Shown piece after piece: positions 55,354-64,000 of a stretch of DNA of 64,000 bases. The translations under genes were made by a program, and so were the position numbers. Location of the stretch: the NCBI GenBank assembly GCA_021156085.1, contig JAJNBC010000001.1, positions 186,001 to 250,000 of the forward strand, read 5' to 3'. The first letter of the stretch is position 1. Every line of letters begins with the position of its first letter. The DNA comes from Gammaproteobacteria bacterium (lineage in GTDB: Bacteria; Pseudomonadota; Gammaproteobacteria; DSM-16500). The notes under the pieces are model-generated. The model searched no databases. It was not told the DNA's origin and saw only the letters and a list, made by a program, of their open reading frames with translations.

Positions 55354-55938
55354 ATGAAACCCATTATACCCGCCGTAGACGGTGAGACTATTCAAACTAT
55401 TTTTGAGAAAGCAGACTGTCTCCATGATTTAAAAACAGTAGAAAAAGCATTAGATCAAATGGCAAATGCCATTACTAAAAAATTGAATAATGTAAACCCC
55501 TTGGTTATCTGTGTTATGGTGGGCGCGCTTATTCCAGGCGGGCATTTGCTAACACGTTTGAATTTCCCCTTGGAAATTGATTATATCCATGCAACGCGTT
55601 ATCGTAATGCCACGCGCGGCGGTGATTTGCATTGGTTAGTTGAGCCCAGACAATCATTAAAAGACCGAATCATTTTACTTATCGATGATGTGATGGATGG
55701 GGGATTAACTTTAACAGCCATCATTGATTACTGTAAACAAGCAGGTGCTAAAGAAATTTACTCTGCTGTCATAGTTAATAAAATTCGCACCCGCGAACCT
55801 GGGGTCAATTTTGAGCCCGATTTTGTAGGCTTAGAGACAGAAGACCGCTTTTTATTTGGATTTGGCTTAGATTATAAGGGTTTCTTGCGTAATGCCCCTG
55901 GGATTTATGCAGTGGCAAAAGAGTATGAGGGGCTTTAG
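55354..55938 (+). CDS. hpt: Hypoxanthine-guanine phosphoribosyltransferase
   Basis: 194 residues. PRPP-binding motif ILLIDDVMDGGLTL, the substrate-side ATRYRN segment, and a C-terminal FVGLETEDRFLFGFGLDYKG characteristic of HGPRT. It salvages hypoxanthine and guanine to IMP and GMP. ACAGGAAA precedes the ATG. It stands ahead of fadE with a 62-base gap. Confidence 0.92.
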   Translation: MKPIIPAVDGETIQTIFEKADCLHDLKTVEKALDQMANAITKKLNNVNPLVICVMVGALIPGGHLLTRLNFPLEIDYIHATRYRNATRGGDLHWLVEPRQSLKDRIILLIDDVMDGGLTLTAIIDYCKQAGAKEIYSAVIVNKIRTREPGVNFEPDFVGLETEDRFLFGFGLDYKGFLRNAPGIYAVAKEYEGL

Positions 55939-56000
55939 GGTGATGGCAGATAATAGGTTGCTGCCTAGGAGGATATAACTCTAATTAGGATGTTGAATAT

Positions 56001-58424
56001 ATGGAATATTTTTGGATTATAGCATTTGTAGGTATTATAAGCATGCTTGCTTATCAGCGTGCCTCTCTCGCTGTTTGGACATGTGCCTTATTACTATTTC
56101 TAGGGTTAATAACGATTTTAAGTCGCCTATCCCCTTGGATATTAAGTCTTGGGTGGTTTATTTTCTTTATTGGAATGCTTCCCCTTTATGCCACTTCTTT
56201 ACGTCAAAAATGGATGACTCAACGTCTATTGAATTTTTATTGTAATCACATGCCTACTATGTCTAGCACAGAAAGAGAAGCATTGGCAGCGGGTACGATC
56301 GGATGGGAGGGCGATTTATTTCGAGGCACTCCCAATTGGGAAAAATTATTAACTTATCCTAAAGCCACACTTTCGGCAGAAGAGAAGGCGTTTCTGGCGG
56401 GCCCGGTGCAAGCCCTGTGCGCTATGATAGATGATTGGGAGATAACCCATCATTTGGCAGATTTGCCGCCGAAGATGTGGCAATTTCTTAAAGAAGAAGG
56501 TTTTTTTGCTCTGATTATTCCTAAAAAATATGGCGGGAAAGCATTTTCAGCATATGCGCACTCTCAAATATTAACTACAGTCTACGGCAAAAGCGCATCG
56601 GTTGCTTCAACTATTGCTGTGCCTAATTCCCTTGGCCCAGCGGAATTGCTTTTGCATTATGGGACCGAAGAACAAAAAAATTATTATTTACCGCGTTTGG
56701 CACGAGGGGAAGAAGTGCCTTGTTTTGCGTTGACAGGCTTGGAAGCTGGTTCGGATGCTGGGGCTATGACAGACAAGGGCACGGTATGCTGGGGGGAATA
56801 CGAAGGAAAAAAAATTATAGGAATAGAGCTCTCTTGGAATAAACGTTATATTACATTAGCTCCCGTAGCCACGGTGATTGGGCTTGCTTTTAAACTGTAT
56901 GACCCTGAACATTTGTTAGGAAAACAGAAAAAATTAGGTATTACTTGTGCCTTAATTCCCCGAAATACTCCCGGCATTGTTATTGGCCGCCGTCATTTTC
57001 CTTGTAATGCTGTTTTTCAAAACGGGCCCACCCAAGGTGATAATGTTTTTATTCCTCTCGATTGGGTCATTGGCGGACCTGCTATGGTTGGCCAAGGTTG
57101 GCGTATGCTGATGGAATGTTTAGCGGCGGGTCGAGCTATTTCTTTACCGGCGAGCGGAACGGGAGGGGCTAAAATGGCGATATTTGCTTCAAGCGCGTAT
57201 GCCCATATTCGGCGCCAGTTTAAATTGCCTATTGGCCGTTTTGAAGGGATAGAAGCTGTATTGGCGCGCATGGCTGGCTATACTTATCTGATGGATGCAA
57301 CCCGTACGTTTACTGCTGCCATGATTGATAGCGGCGAAAAACCAGCATTGGCGTCAGCTATCACCAAATACCATGTCACGGAACTAGGACGCAAGGTAAT
57401 AGATGATGCGATGGACATTCATGGTGGCAAAGGTATTTGCTTGGGTCCTCGCAATTATCTTGGCCGATTTTATCAAGCCATTCCTATTGCTATTACAGTC
57501 GAGGGCGCTAATATTTTAACTCGCAGCATGATTATTTTTGGACAAGGCGCCATGCGCTGTCATCCTTATATTTTAGCAGAGCTTAAAGCAGCCTCATGCG
57601 CAGATGAAAAACAACGGTTATGCGAATTCGATAAAGCATTAATGGGACATATTAGTTTTAGCCTGAGCCATTTTTTTCGCACGGCAATACTAGGATTAAC
57701 TAGCGCAAAAATAGTCAAAGCACCTGTGGGAGAAACGAAGCGGTATTTCCAACAAGCTACACGCTTTAGCGCTGCCTTTGCTATGTTGGCCGATATGTCA
57801 CTTTTAGTATTAAAGGGGGCATTAAAACGTAAAGAAAGTATTTCTGCCCGTTTGGGCGATATTTTAAGCTATCTTTATTTATTATCTGCTGTATTAAAAC
57901 ACCATTATGATCAAGGGAGTCCTATAGAAGATTTGCCTTTAGTAAAATGGGCCAGCTTAACGTGTTTATTTGAAATTCAAGAAAGCATCGATGGATTATT
58001 GACGAACTTTCCTCATCGAGGGTTAGCTTATTTTTTACGACTACTCATTTTTCCAATAGGCATGCGTTTTGCAAGGCCGGATGATAAGTTAAGTTTTAAA
58101 GTAGCCCAATCACTTTTAATACCTACTCCTACTCGCACCCGATTAACAGAAGGTGTTTTTAATGCGCCTGTGCCTAATAATATGTTAGGCATGCTAGAGG
58201 ATGCATTACAAAAAGTAATTTTAGCAGAACCTATAGAAAAAATAATTAAGACGGCATTCTATGATAAATTAATTAAAGGCGAAGATTTTATCCAACAAGG
58301 TAAAGCAGCAGTAGAAAAAAAGATTATTTCTAATGAACAATTAACGATATTATTAGCCGCAGAGGAAGCTAGGCGAAAAGTCATTAGCGTAGATGATTTT
58401 GCGCCGGAAGAGTTATCTTCTTGA
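56001..58424 (+). CDS. fadE: Acyl-CoA dehydrogenase FadE, first copy
   Basis: 807 residues, the length of gammaproteobacterial FadE. Two or three N-terminal membrane helices (about 1-75) precede the acyl-CoA dehydrogenase core: VPNSLGPAELLLHYGTEEQK, CFALTGLEAGSDAGAM, YHVTELGRKVIDDAMDIHGGKGI and IAITVEGANILTRSM. The extra C-terminal domain (~560-800) is specific to FadE. It catalyses the first oxidation of beta-oxidation with FAD. A second FadE begins at 63019; the two flank four genes of other kinds. Confidence 0.95.
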   Translation: MEYFWIIAFVGIISMLAYQRASLAVWTCALLLFLGLITILSRLSPWILSLGWFIFFIGMLPLYATSLRQKWMTQRLLNFYCNHMPTMSSTEREALAAGTIGWEGDLFRGTPNWEKLLTYPKATLSAEEKAFLAGPVQALCAMIDDWEITHHLADLPPKMWQFLKEEGFFALIIPKKYGGKAFSAYAHSQILTTVYGKSASVASTIAVPNSLGPAELLLHYGTEEQKNYYLPRLARGEEVPCFALTGLEAGSDAGAMTDKGTVCWGEYEGKKIIGIELSWNKRYITLAPVATVIGLAFKLYDPEHLLGKQKKLGITCALIPRNTPGIVIGRRHFPCNAVFQNGPTQGDNVFIPLDWVIGGPAMVGQGWRMLMECLAAGRAISLPASGTGGAKMAIFASSAYAHIRRQFKLPIGRFEGIEAVLARMAGYTYLMDATRTFTAAMIDSGEKPALASAITKYHVTELGRKVIDDAMDIHGGKGICLGPRNYLGRFYQAIPIAITVEGANILTRSMIIFGQGAMRCHPYILAELKAASCADEKQRLCEFDKALMGHISFSLSHFFRTAILGLTSAKIVKAPVGETKRYFQQATRFSAAFAMLADMSLLVLKGALKRKESISARLGDILSYLYLLSAVLKHHYDQGSPIEDLPLVKWASLTCLFEIQESIDGLLTNFPHRGLAYFLRLLIFPIGMRFARPDDKLSFKVAQSLLIPTPTRTRLTEGVFNAPVPNNMLGMLEDALQKVILAEPIEKIIKTAFYDKLIKGEDFIQQGKAAVEKKIISNEQLTILLAAEEARRKVISVDDFAPEELSS

Positions 58425-58550
58425 ATATATTTAGCATAAAGCCTTACTTCTTAAAAGAGAGATAAATCAGCATACTAGCTATTTTAATTTGCACAATTAG
58501 AGAAGTAAATATACAATACCTTTCGTAAAAATCATCCACCCAGAGGCGCT

Positions 58551-59456
58551 ATGCAAAGCTCAACACCGTCAAAAAATCAAGACAACGAGGCTACGGCGGT
58601 GTGTAAAAGAATAGCTGCTATCCTAGAATACCAATATAAAAAGAAGTGCGAAGTAATTAAATTGCCTTCCAATAAATATCAAATAAAATGTTATAACTCA
58701 AAAAATGCATCCGAGTTAGCTAAGCAAATCTCTGAGGACTGTAATAAGATGGGCCTTTCTTTAGAGCAAGCTAAGCAAATCTCTGAGGAGGGTAACATGG
58801 ACTTTGATCTTTCTTTTTTTGATCTACGAGTACAGGGATGTTCGTTAGAGCTCTCAGAGCAAGTAATATGCTATATTCAAAGCTACATTATTATCCCGGC
58901 TATATCTGTAGAAATTGAAACAGTAATGAAGATTATAAAAGATAAAAAGAAAGACATGCCCGAGGATACCAGAGCTTATCTGGAGAAGTTGAGCAGTATA
59001 TTTGTGAAGAAAGAAATTAAATTAGAATCAAAAAAACTAGAATTAGAAGCAGGAGTGCTAGAAGAAGCAGAGGCGCTAGAAAAAGCGCTTGAGTTTATAG
59101 ATAAAATCAAACACCTACCTATGCCAGAGAACCTAAAAATAGCGATGGGTATTTTAGCAACAGCTTGTGTTATGCTTCTCATTATAATAAACACTTCCTT
59201 TATTCCAGCTGCTTATTTATTTGCAGCAAAAACAACAACAATGATGATAGGATGTTTTGCAGGAGGATATACTTTTTTCGGAGGTCGTGCTCATAAAAAC
59301 CTTCAAGAAGCATTACTTACGGCCTCTTTGTCAGTAGGGGAGGAGGAGAAGTTGACCGAGAATAATGTCCTCTTTTCAGATAATCTTAAAATAGAAGAGG
59401 AAAGGCGGGACTCAGTTCCCTTAGATCTCTTTACAAGGGCTTTTTTCGGCCGCTAA
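58551..59456 (+). CDS. Coiled-coil protein with C-terminal hydrophobic hairpin, function unknown
   Basis: 301 residues, not recognised, no signal peptide. A 17-residue unit around AKQISE is duplicated in frame at residues ~57-80: the 20 bases from 58719 recur from 58770, 51 bases apart. A charged helical region (~120-190, rich in KKEIKLESKKLELE) could form a coiled coil. Two membrane segments lie at about 200-250. The tail is acidic-basic (LKIEEERRDSVPLDLFTRAFFGR), with a glutamate cluster near the C-terminus. AGAGG precedes the ATG. Layout (helical region plus hairpin) is typical of effectors of intracellular bacteria, but that is inference. Confidence 0.6.
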   Translation: MQSSTPSKNQDNEATAVCKRIAAILEYQYKKKCEVIKLPSNKYQIKCYNSKNASELAKQISEDCNKMGLSLEQAKQISEEGNMDFDLSFFDLRVQGCSLELSEQVICYIQSYIIIPAISVEIETVMKIIKDKKKDMPEDTRAYLEKLSSIFVKKEIKLESKKLELEAGVLEEAEALEKALEFIDKIKHLPMPENLKIAMGILATACVMLLIIINTSFIPAAYLFAAKTTTMMIGCFAGGYTFFGGRAHKNLQEALLTASLSVGEEEKLTENNVLFSDNLKIEEERRDSVPLDLFTRAFFGR

Positions 59457-59471
59457 GAAGTAAATCAATAA

Positions 59472-61544
59472 ATGAAAATACCACAGACTATACTTACTAC
59501 TCCATTATCGCAGCAAAAACGAGCCTGGCTCTTTATTTATTTATTTGCTTTAACCAGCTTTTTTCTTCTGTTAGAAATCAGTTTTTTTATCCAAGCAAGT
59601 AACTCTTACCTCGATGTTTTTAAAGAAATTGCTTATCATTTAAAGATTCCCACTCAAATTTTCCCAGGCGTGGCTTATTTTCTGGCTATGCAATTACTGA
59701 TTCATATAGCCTATGTTTTTTTTATTGCTTATTTAGCTATCTTCATTAGCTTTGCCTTAGACTGTACGCAGGCACAAGTAGAGAGATTAGGTCTCACCTT
59801 AGGTATTATGGGCCTTTTTCTTATTTTATTGGCGAATCACCATTTTTACCCCGATTCTAAATTTTCCATTCTTATTTCGGATTTAGTTCCGGATGTTATT
59901 CAGACTCTTTGTTTTATTATTCTCCTAATGGTATTTAGCCTTGCCCTAGTGTTGGCTCTCTATGGTTTATATAAAAGCAATAAGACATTTTGCATAATAG
60001 GGGTTTTTCTAATAAGCGCTTTTACGGTATGGTATTCTCACTTTCCTACAGCAAGAATAAGCGCAGCGACTGCCTCTAAACCTAATATCATTATTATAGG
60101 TGTTGATGCTGTGCGGCCTGATTTTTTAGGCTATTTTGGCGGTGGCAAACACACCCCTCATCTAGATAATTTTTTAAACCAAGCTGCTGTTTTTTCTGAG
60201 TCACTTACTCCGCTGGCGAGAACTTACCCTGCCTGGGTGAGTATTTTGACAGGCCAATATCCAAAAAAAAACGGTGTGCGTTTTGACTTAACTGATCAGA
60301 TGCATTTTGATTTGTATCAAACATTACCTGCTATATTGCAGCGACAAGGTTATCACACCGTATATGCGACAGATGAAACACGATTTAGCAATATCGACCA
60401 GCGTTTTGGTTTTGATCACCTTGTAACGCCGCCCATAGGTTTTAATGATTTTTTATTGGGTAGTTTAAATGATTTTCCTTTCTCTAATTTATTAGTGAAT
60501 ACTTTCTTAGGCCGCTATTTATTTCCTTATAGTTATGGCAATCGACCCGCTTATATTACTTACGAGCCTGCTACTTTTTTAAATTTATTAAAACCTGCTT
60601 TAATCGAATCGCATACCCAGCCCTTATTCCTCGCTATACATTTTTGCTTAACACATTATCCTTATTTGTGGGCGGGACGGCCTACGAATGGTTCCTCTCT
60701 ACATAATTACCAGCAAGCCATACATCGGGCAGATCAACAAGTAGAGGATTTATTAAAACTTCTAAAAAAAAACCGCTTATTAGAACATAGTATTGTGATA
60801 TTGCTTTCTGATCATGGCGAGGCGCTTGAGTTAAAAGGAGATCGTGTGACAGAACCCGATTTATTTATCTCCAAGATGGGAAAACCCCTTCCCCGTTTTT
60901 ATCCTCAAAGCGAATCAAAAGAAGAAGTTAATCAATCTGCCGGCCATGGAACAGATGTGCTAGGCTTAACGCAATATCATACCCTTCTAGCATTTCGATT
61001 TTTTAATGGGAAAAAGCAAACAGCACGCCTTATTTCAGGTCGGGTCTCGTTGTTAGATATTAAACCCACTTTATTAAATTTATTACATGTACCTGATAAA
61101 AATTCAGAAGGCCAATCTTTGCTTGATGCGATCTCCGGTAAAAAATTAACTGTTCCTAGGCACGTTGATTTTTTCACGGAGACTGATTTTACACCTGAAG
61201 CAATACGTTCAGTGAATCCCGAAACGCGCAAAGTCTTATTTGAGGGAATTGAATATATTCAAATTAACCCTAAAACAACGCGTCTCAGTATTCGGCCGAG
61301 TATGATGAAATGGATTCTCTCTAGTAAACAATATGCTGATTTTTATGGCGATTGGGTGTTAGCGCTATACCCTCAAACTTTGCAATGGATGATGCCCGTG
61401 TTAGTAAATCTGGAGACAGGCATATGGACTACTGATTTGCATACAGACTTTGCCAAACATGCTCCCCTGCATCATATGCTACAAGCCTTGAAACATTTTT
61501 ATGGAAAAGATATCACTCGCATAGAAGCTTCGCTTTCTCCCTAA
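59472..61544 (+). CDS. Membrane-bound alkaline-phosphatase-superfamily hydrolase (sulfatase-like)
   Basis: 690 residues. Five membrane helices (about 17-40, 65-95, 105-120, 140-167, 173-190) precede a periplasmic metalloenzyme domain. Metal/nucleophile motifs: GVDAVRPDFLGYF (Asp212), RTYPAWVSILTGQYP with Thr251 at the nucleophile position, LLSDHGEALE and SAGHGTDVLG. Sulfatases have Cys or Ser there (CxPxR) matured to formylglycine; Thr is seen in phosphodiesterases and in LtaS/EptA-type phospho-transferases. An envelope phosphoethanolamine or phosphoglycerol activity is therefore more likely than sulfatase activity; substrate unknown. It starts 15 bases after the coiled-coil gene. Confidence 0.8.
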   Translation: MKIPQTILTTPLSQQKRAWLFIYLFALTSFFLLLEISFFIQASNSYLDVFKEIAYHLKIPTQIFPGVAYFLAMQLLIHIAYVFFIAYLAIFISFALDCTQAQVERLGLTLGIMGLFLILLANHHFYPDSKFSILISDLVPDVIQTLCFIILLMVFSLALVLALYGLYKSNKTFCIIGVFLISAFTVWYSHFPTARISAATASKPNIIIIGVDAVRPDFLGYFGGGKHTPHLDNFLNQAAVFSESLTPLARTYPAWVSILTGQYPKKNGVRFDLTDQMHFDLYQTLPAILQRQGYHTVYATDETRFSNIDQRFGFDHLVTPPIGFNDFLLGSLNDFPFSNLLVNTFLGRYLFPYSYGNRPAYITYEPATFLNLLKPALIESHTQPLFLAIHFCLTHYPYLWAGRPTNGSSLHNYQQAIHRADQQVEDLLKLLKKNRLLEHSIVILLSDHGEALELKGDRVTEPDLFISKMGKPLPRFYPQSESKEEVNQSAGHGTDVLGLTQYHTLLAFRFFNGKKQTARLISGRVSLLDIKPTLLNLLHVPDKNSEGQSLLDAISGKKLTVPRHVDFFTETDFTPEAIRSVNPETRKVLFEGIEYIQINPKTTRLSIRPSMMKWILSSKQYADFYGDWVLALYPQTLQWMMPVLVNLETGIWTTDLHTDFAKHAPLHHMLQALKHFYGKDITRIEASLSP

Positions 61545-61690
61545 CTATTTATTTTTATTAATTTTATACGAGCTAGGGGATATTTCCCTCAATAAAATTC
61601 TACGGTGTGCCTCCATTTATTAAAATTCACCTATACTTCTATATAAGTCAAAATAATTTTGCGGTGAGGATAGCTATAGAAGGAGGAGGT

Positions 61691-62659
61691 ATGCCTGATA
61701 ACGATAGTAAAAGTAAGAGAGAGGCTTTGGAAGAAGCTATAGAAAAACTTAATGAATTGACTAGGGAAACTACAATTCGGCCATATCACAATTATTATGG
61801 TTATGATACCTCCCACACAAGCCTTATCCTCTAGGGTAGGGAGAGATTTGATGATAAGTTCATAGATGAATTATTACCTCAGGTTATTCTTCAAACTACA
61901 GTAATAGAAAAGCTTCGTGAACTTGATAAGCTTAGGAGAAGCTTACCTGAGAATCCAATAAATCTTAACAATTTACCTGATAATATAGATAAGAAAGTCA
62001 TAGAAAAACTTCCTTTTTTAATTTGCGAGATTGTGAAAAAAGCGGCATGCGCCATGGATGAGAAAGCACATTTTGGATTAAACCCTGAAGAAAGAATGCA
62101 AGCATTAAACTTTATTTCTACAGTAATTGATAATACTACAGAGTTAATTAATACTCGTTTTCAAGACCCTGAGGTAATCAAAAAAATATTAAACGATGTG
62201 AAAGAAGTAAAAGAAAATGAGGTTACCAAATTTCTTCTTAGACGTCCTTCTTTTTCAACCTGTGTAGGAATGCTGATGGCGGCAGTAGGTGCCTCAATGA
62301 TCGTAGCAGGTGGATTGGCGTGTTCCTTAATTGGAGGTTTACCTGTTGGTGTAGGCATGGTTGCAGCCGGTGTAGCTTTAATTTTTACAGGGACAAAAAT
62401 GTATAAATTAGGGGGAACTATTTTTGCGACTAGACACAGACGGGACAATATTTTTAACAATAAATTGAGTTTAGCAGAATTGGGAGATGCGGTAGAAAAA
62501 ATAGCCCATTGTCAAAAAACTCAGGATGTTTTTGCTAAGTGCAAGCAAGCAGTGAAAGCCTGGGGTGATTTTTTTAATAAAAGAGCCGGCAAAGTTTCGC
62601 ACGCTGAGCCTCGTGCTGAAGGAATTGAAATGGGGTCTCTCTCGAGGCTCAAAAGATAA
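61691..62659 (+). pseudogene. Orphan membrane-hairpin protein gene with one in-frame amber codon
   Basis: From the ATG at 61691, which has a very strong AGAAGGAGGAGG site, the frame is open for 47 codons, meets TAG at 61832-61834, then continues in the same frame for 274 codons to the stop ending at 62659. The downstream part is well-formed: helical FDDKFIDELLPQVILQ, two membrane segments (about codons 190-240; GMLMAAVGASMIVAGGLAC) and a soluble tail. The only later start in the ORF is a GTG at 62033 with no convincing ribosome site. Either one nonsense mutation, or readthrough. CCTATACT at 61630-61637 resembles the -10 of the ankyrin operon. Family not recognised. Confidence 0.7.
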
Positions 62660-63018
62660 GACTAATTTCAACGGCTGCAGAAGCAGAGGAATTTTATACA
62701 CAATTTTAAAATAAATGTAACTCTGTTCAGTTTTTCCTTCTCTATTTCTCCTTAATTTGTTTTATTTTTCACAACTTGTTGAAAAATATAAAGTGTTTAC
62801 TTCTGTTCACTTTGTGTTCTTGAACGGAGGAAGCTTATCTTTGTTAGAGTTAAGGTAGTTCTCTATAGGTTAATAACAAAGTTATCCCCAGAAACTGTGG
62901 GTAACTTTTAAGAGTTTTTTAAAAATACAGCACCACCGGCCAGGGGGAAACTTGCTAGCGTTTAAGCTACATTTCATCATATACTTGCAGGCTGTGGCTC
63001 TTGGGATAAGGAATTCAA
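62660..63018. other. Intergenic region with inverted DnaA-box-like repeats
   Basis: 359 bases without a gene. A perfect DnaA-type 9-mer TTATACACA lies at 62694-62702. Further on, TTATCCCCA (62882-62890) and the inverted TTACCCACA (62896-62904) make an imperfect hairpin GTTATCCCCAG-AAA-CTGTGGGTAAC. The rest is AT-rich. These may be regulatory sites or a terminator-like hairpin ahead of the second fadE; too few boxes for an origin to be claimed. Confidence 0.4.
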
Positions 63019-64000
63019 ATGGAGATCGTTTTACTGGCGGTTTTAGTATTGGCACTCGCTTATATACAAGCCCCGGTTATACTTTGGACATCGGCAATAG
63101 GGGTAGGACTTGTCCTCACCAGTGTTATTGGCACTTTGTCATTTTTTACATTAAGCATTTTCTGGCTATTGTTTATTATAGCAACCTTATTTGTTTTTTT
63201 AAAAAATCAACGCCAGCGCTACTTCACCCGCCCTCTCCTCAAATTTCTCTACAAACGCATGCCGTCGATCAGCGAGTCTGAACGTATTGCAATTGAATCC
63301 GGTGACGTTTGGTGGGAAAAAGAATTATTCAGCGGACGTCCTCAATGGAAAAAGTTATTATCTATGCCGCTGCCTCGCTTAACCTCCGAAGAGCAGGCCT
63401 TTTTAGATAACCAAGTTGAAACTCTTTGTAACCTGGAAAATGACTGGCGCATTGTTAATGATCTTCAAAATTTACCTGAAAAAATGTGGAATTATCTTAA
63501 GCAAGAGCGTTTCTTTGGGTTAGTAATTCCTAAAGAATATGGCGGCCATGGTTTTTCAGCATTAGCGCACTCCACTATTGTGACTAAAATAGCAACACAT
63601 AGTTTAACGTTGGCTATTGATATGATGGTACCTAATTCACTAGGCCCAGGAGAATTATTATTGCACTATGGCACAACGGAGCAAAAAGAATATTATTTGC
63701 CGCGGTTGGCGCGGGGCGAAGAAATTCCGTGTTTTGCCTTGACGAGCCCTGAGGCAGGCAGCGACGCCGGTTCTATTACCGATAGGGGTATAATTTGTTA
63801 TGAGGAATATGAGGGCAAAAAAATTTTAGGGATGAGATTAAATTGGACCAAACGCTATATTACGTTAGCGCCTATTGCCACTTTACTGGGGCTGGCTTTT
63901 CGTCTCTACGATCCTGAAAATTTATTAGGGGATAAAGTAGATTTGGGTATTACTTTATGTCTTCTGCCTACTTCACATCCTGGTGTGGAAATAGGTCACC
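63019..64000 (+). CDS. fadE: Acyl-CoA dehydrogenase FadE, second copy (cut by window end)
   Basis: 327 codons visible, open to the right edge. The ATG at 63019 has AAGGA seven bases upstream. N-terminal membrane helices (EIVLLAVLVLALAYIQAPV and following, to ~65) and the core MVPNSLGPGELLLHYGTTEQK and CFALTSPEAGSDAGS align residue by residue with the first copy at 56001, with many substitutions, so the two are old paralogues rather than a recent duplication. Same predicted reaction; they may differ in chain-length preference. Confidence 0.93.
   Translation, partial: MEIVLLAVLVLALAYIQAPVILWTSAIGVGLVLTSVIGTLSFFTLSIFWLLFIIATLFVFLKNQRQRYFTRPLLKFLYKRMPSISESERIAIESGDVWWEKELFSGRPQWKKLLSMPLPRLTSEEQAFLDNQVETLCNLENDWRIVNDLQNLPEKMWNYLKQERFFGLVIPKEYGGHGFSALAHSTIVTKIATHSLTLAIDMMVPNSLGPGELLLHYGTTEQKEYYLPRLARGEEIPCFALTSPEAGSDAGSITDRGIICYEEYEGKKILGMRLNWTKRYITLAPIATLLGLAFRLYDPENLLGDKVDLGITLCLLPTSHPGVEIGH

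Noticed and set aside
62660-63018. Replication origin
   Set aside because: Only one perfect DnaA box and two imperfect ones; no dnaA, dnaN, gidA or rpmH nearby and no 13-mer array.
62952-63281. 109-codon frame across the start of the second fadE
   Set aside because: It is in a different frame from the clear FadE reading frame starting at 63019 and has no family features.

Overview
The window is chromosomal DNA from a low-GC gammaproteobacterium. It most resembles the order Legionellales (Coxiella/Legionella/Berkiella-like). Reasons: smc, a zipA-like gene and ligA run in a row; many neighbouring genes overlap by an ATGA; and orthodox housekeeping genes sit beside ankyrin-repeat proteins, orphan proteins with hydrophobic hairpins and a CKSSKDRTG-type phosphoinositide phosphatase of the SidF/SopB kind. 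The genus is an inference. No secretion-system gene lies in the window, so 'effector' below means candidate only.

Layout. 1-5.2 kb: fragment of a secreted protein, an EamA transporter, the rluD-pgeF-degQ run and bamD. 5.2-8.1 kb: a palindromic repeat element and two tandem paralogous ankyrin genes. 8.2-14.1 kb: a complete ccmABCDEFGH cytochrome c maturation operon on the minus strand, without ccmI. 14.2-25.4 kb: a caa3-type terminal oxidase locus in two divergent operons. On the minus strand are a tetraheme cytochrome c, coxC and a small membrane protein. On the plus strand are coxB (with fused cytochrome c), coxA, ctaG, surf1, a CxxxC thioredoxin-fold protein, ctaA, ctaB, sco, a TlpA-like thioredoxin and a monoheme cytochrome c. 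The ccm genes mature the several c-type cytochromes made next door.

25.6-30.5 kb: two large convergent genes whose stop codons overlap, a multi-pass membrane protein of unknown function and the SidF/SopB-like phosphatase. 30.6-34.8 kb: pilA-pilB-pilC-pilD-coaE, with a PilB that lacks the usual N-terminal domain. 35-36.3 kb: a dicarboxylate symporter. 36.6-40.3 kb: a polyprenyl-phosphate glycosyltransferase, a YdjC-type deacetylase and an ArnT-type transferase, the three activities of a lipid A hexosamine modification pathway (FlmF2/NaxD/FlmK in Francisella). 40.3-42.9 kb: ttcA and a three-gene phosphorelay split into kinase, receiver and HPt.

43-49 kb: smc, a ZipA domain without a membrane anchor, and ligA. 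49.3-50.5 kb: an unusually GC-rich orphan gene. 50.7-55.9 kb: a degenerate GGDEF protein, an Smr protein, hslO, yciB, bolA, prmB and hpt, with three more palindromic elements between them. 56-64 kb: two fadE-type acyl-CoA dehydrogenases (the second cut by the window end) flanking a coiled-coil orphan, a membrane-bound alkaline-phosphatase-superfamily enzyme and an orphan gene interrupted by one in-frame amber codon.

Points most worth a second look: the lipid A hexosamine cluster, the phosphatase, the amber-interrupted gene, the two families of palindromic elements, and a 19-bp promoter-like motif shared by the ankyrin and phosphatase genes. No tRNA, rRNA, CRISPR array or transposase gene was found.
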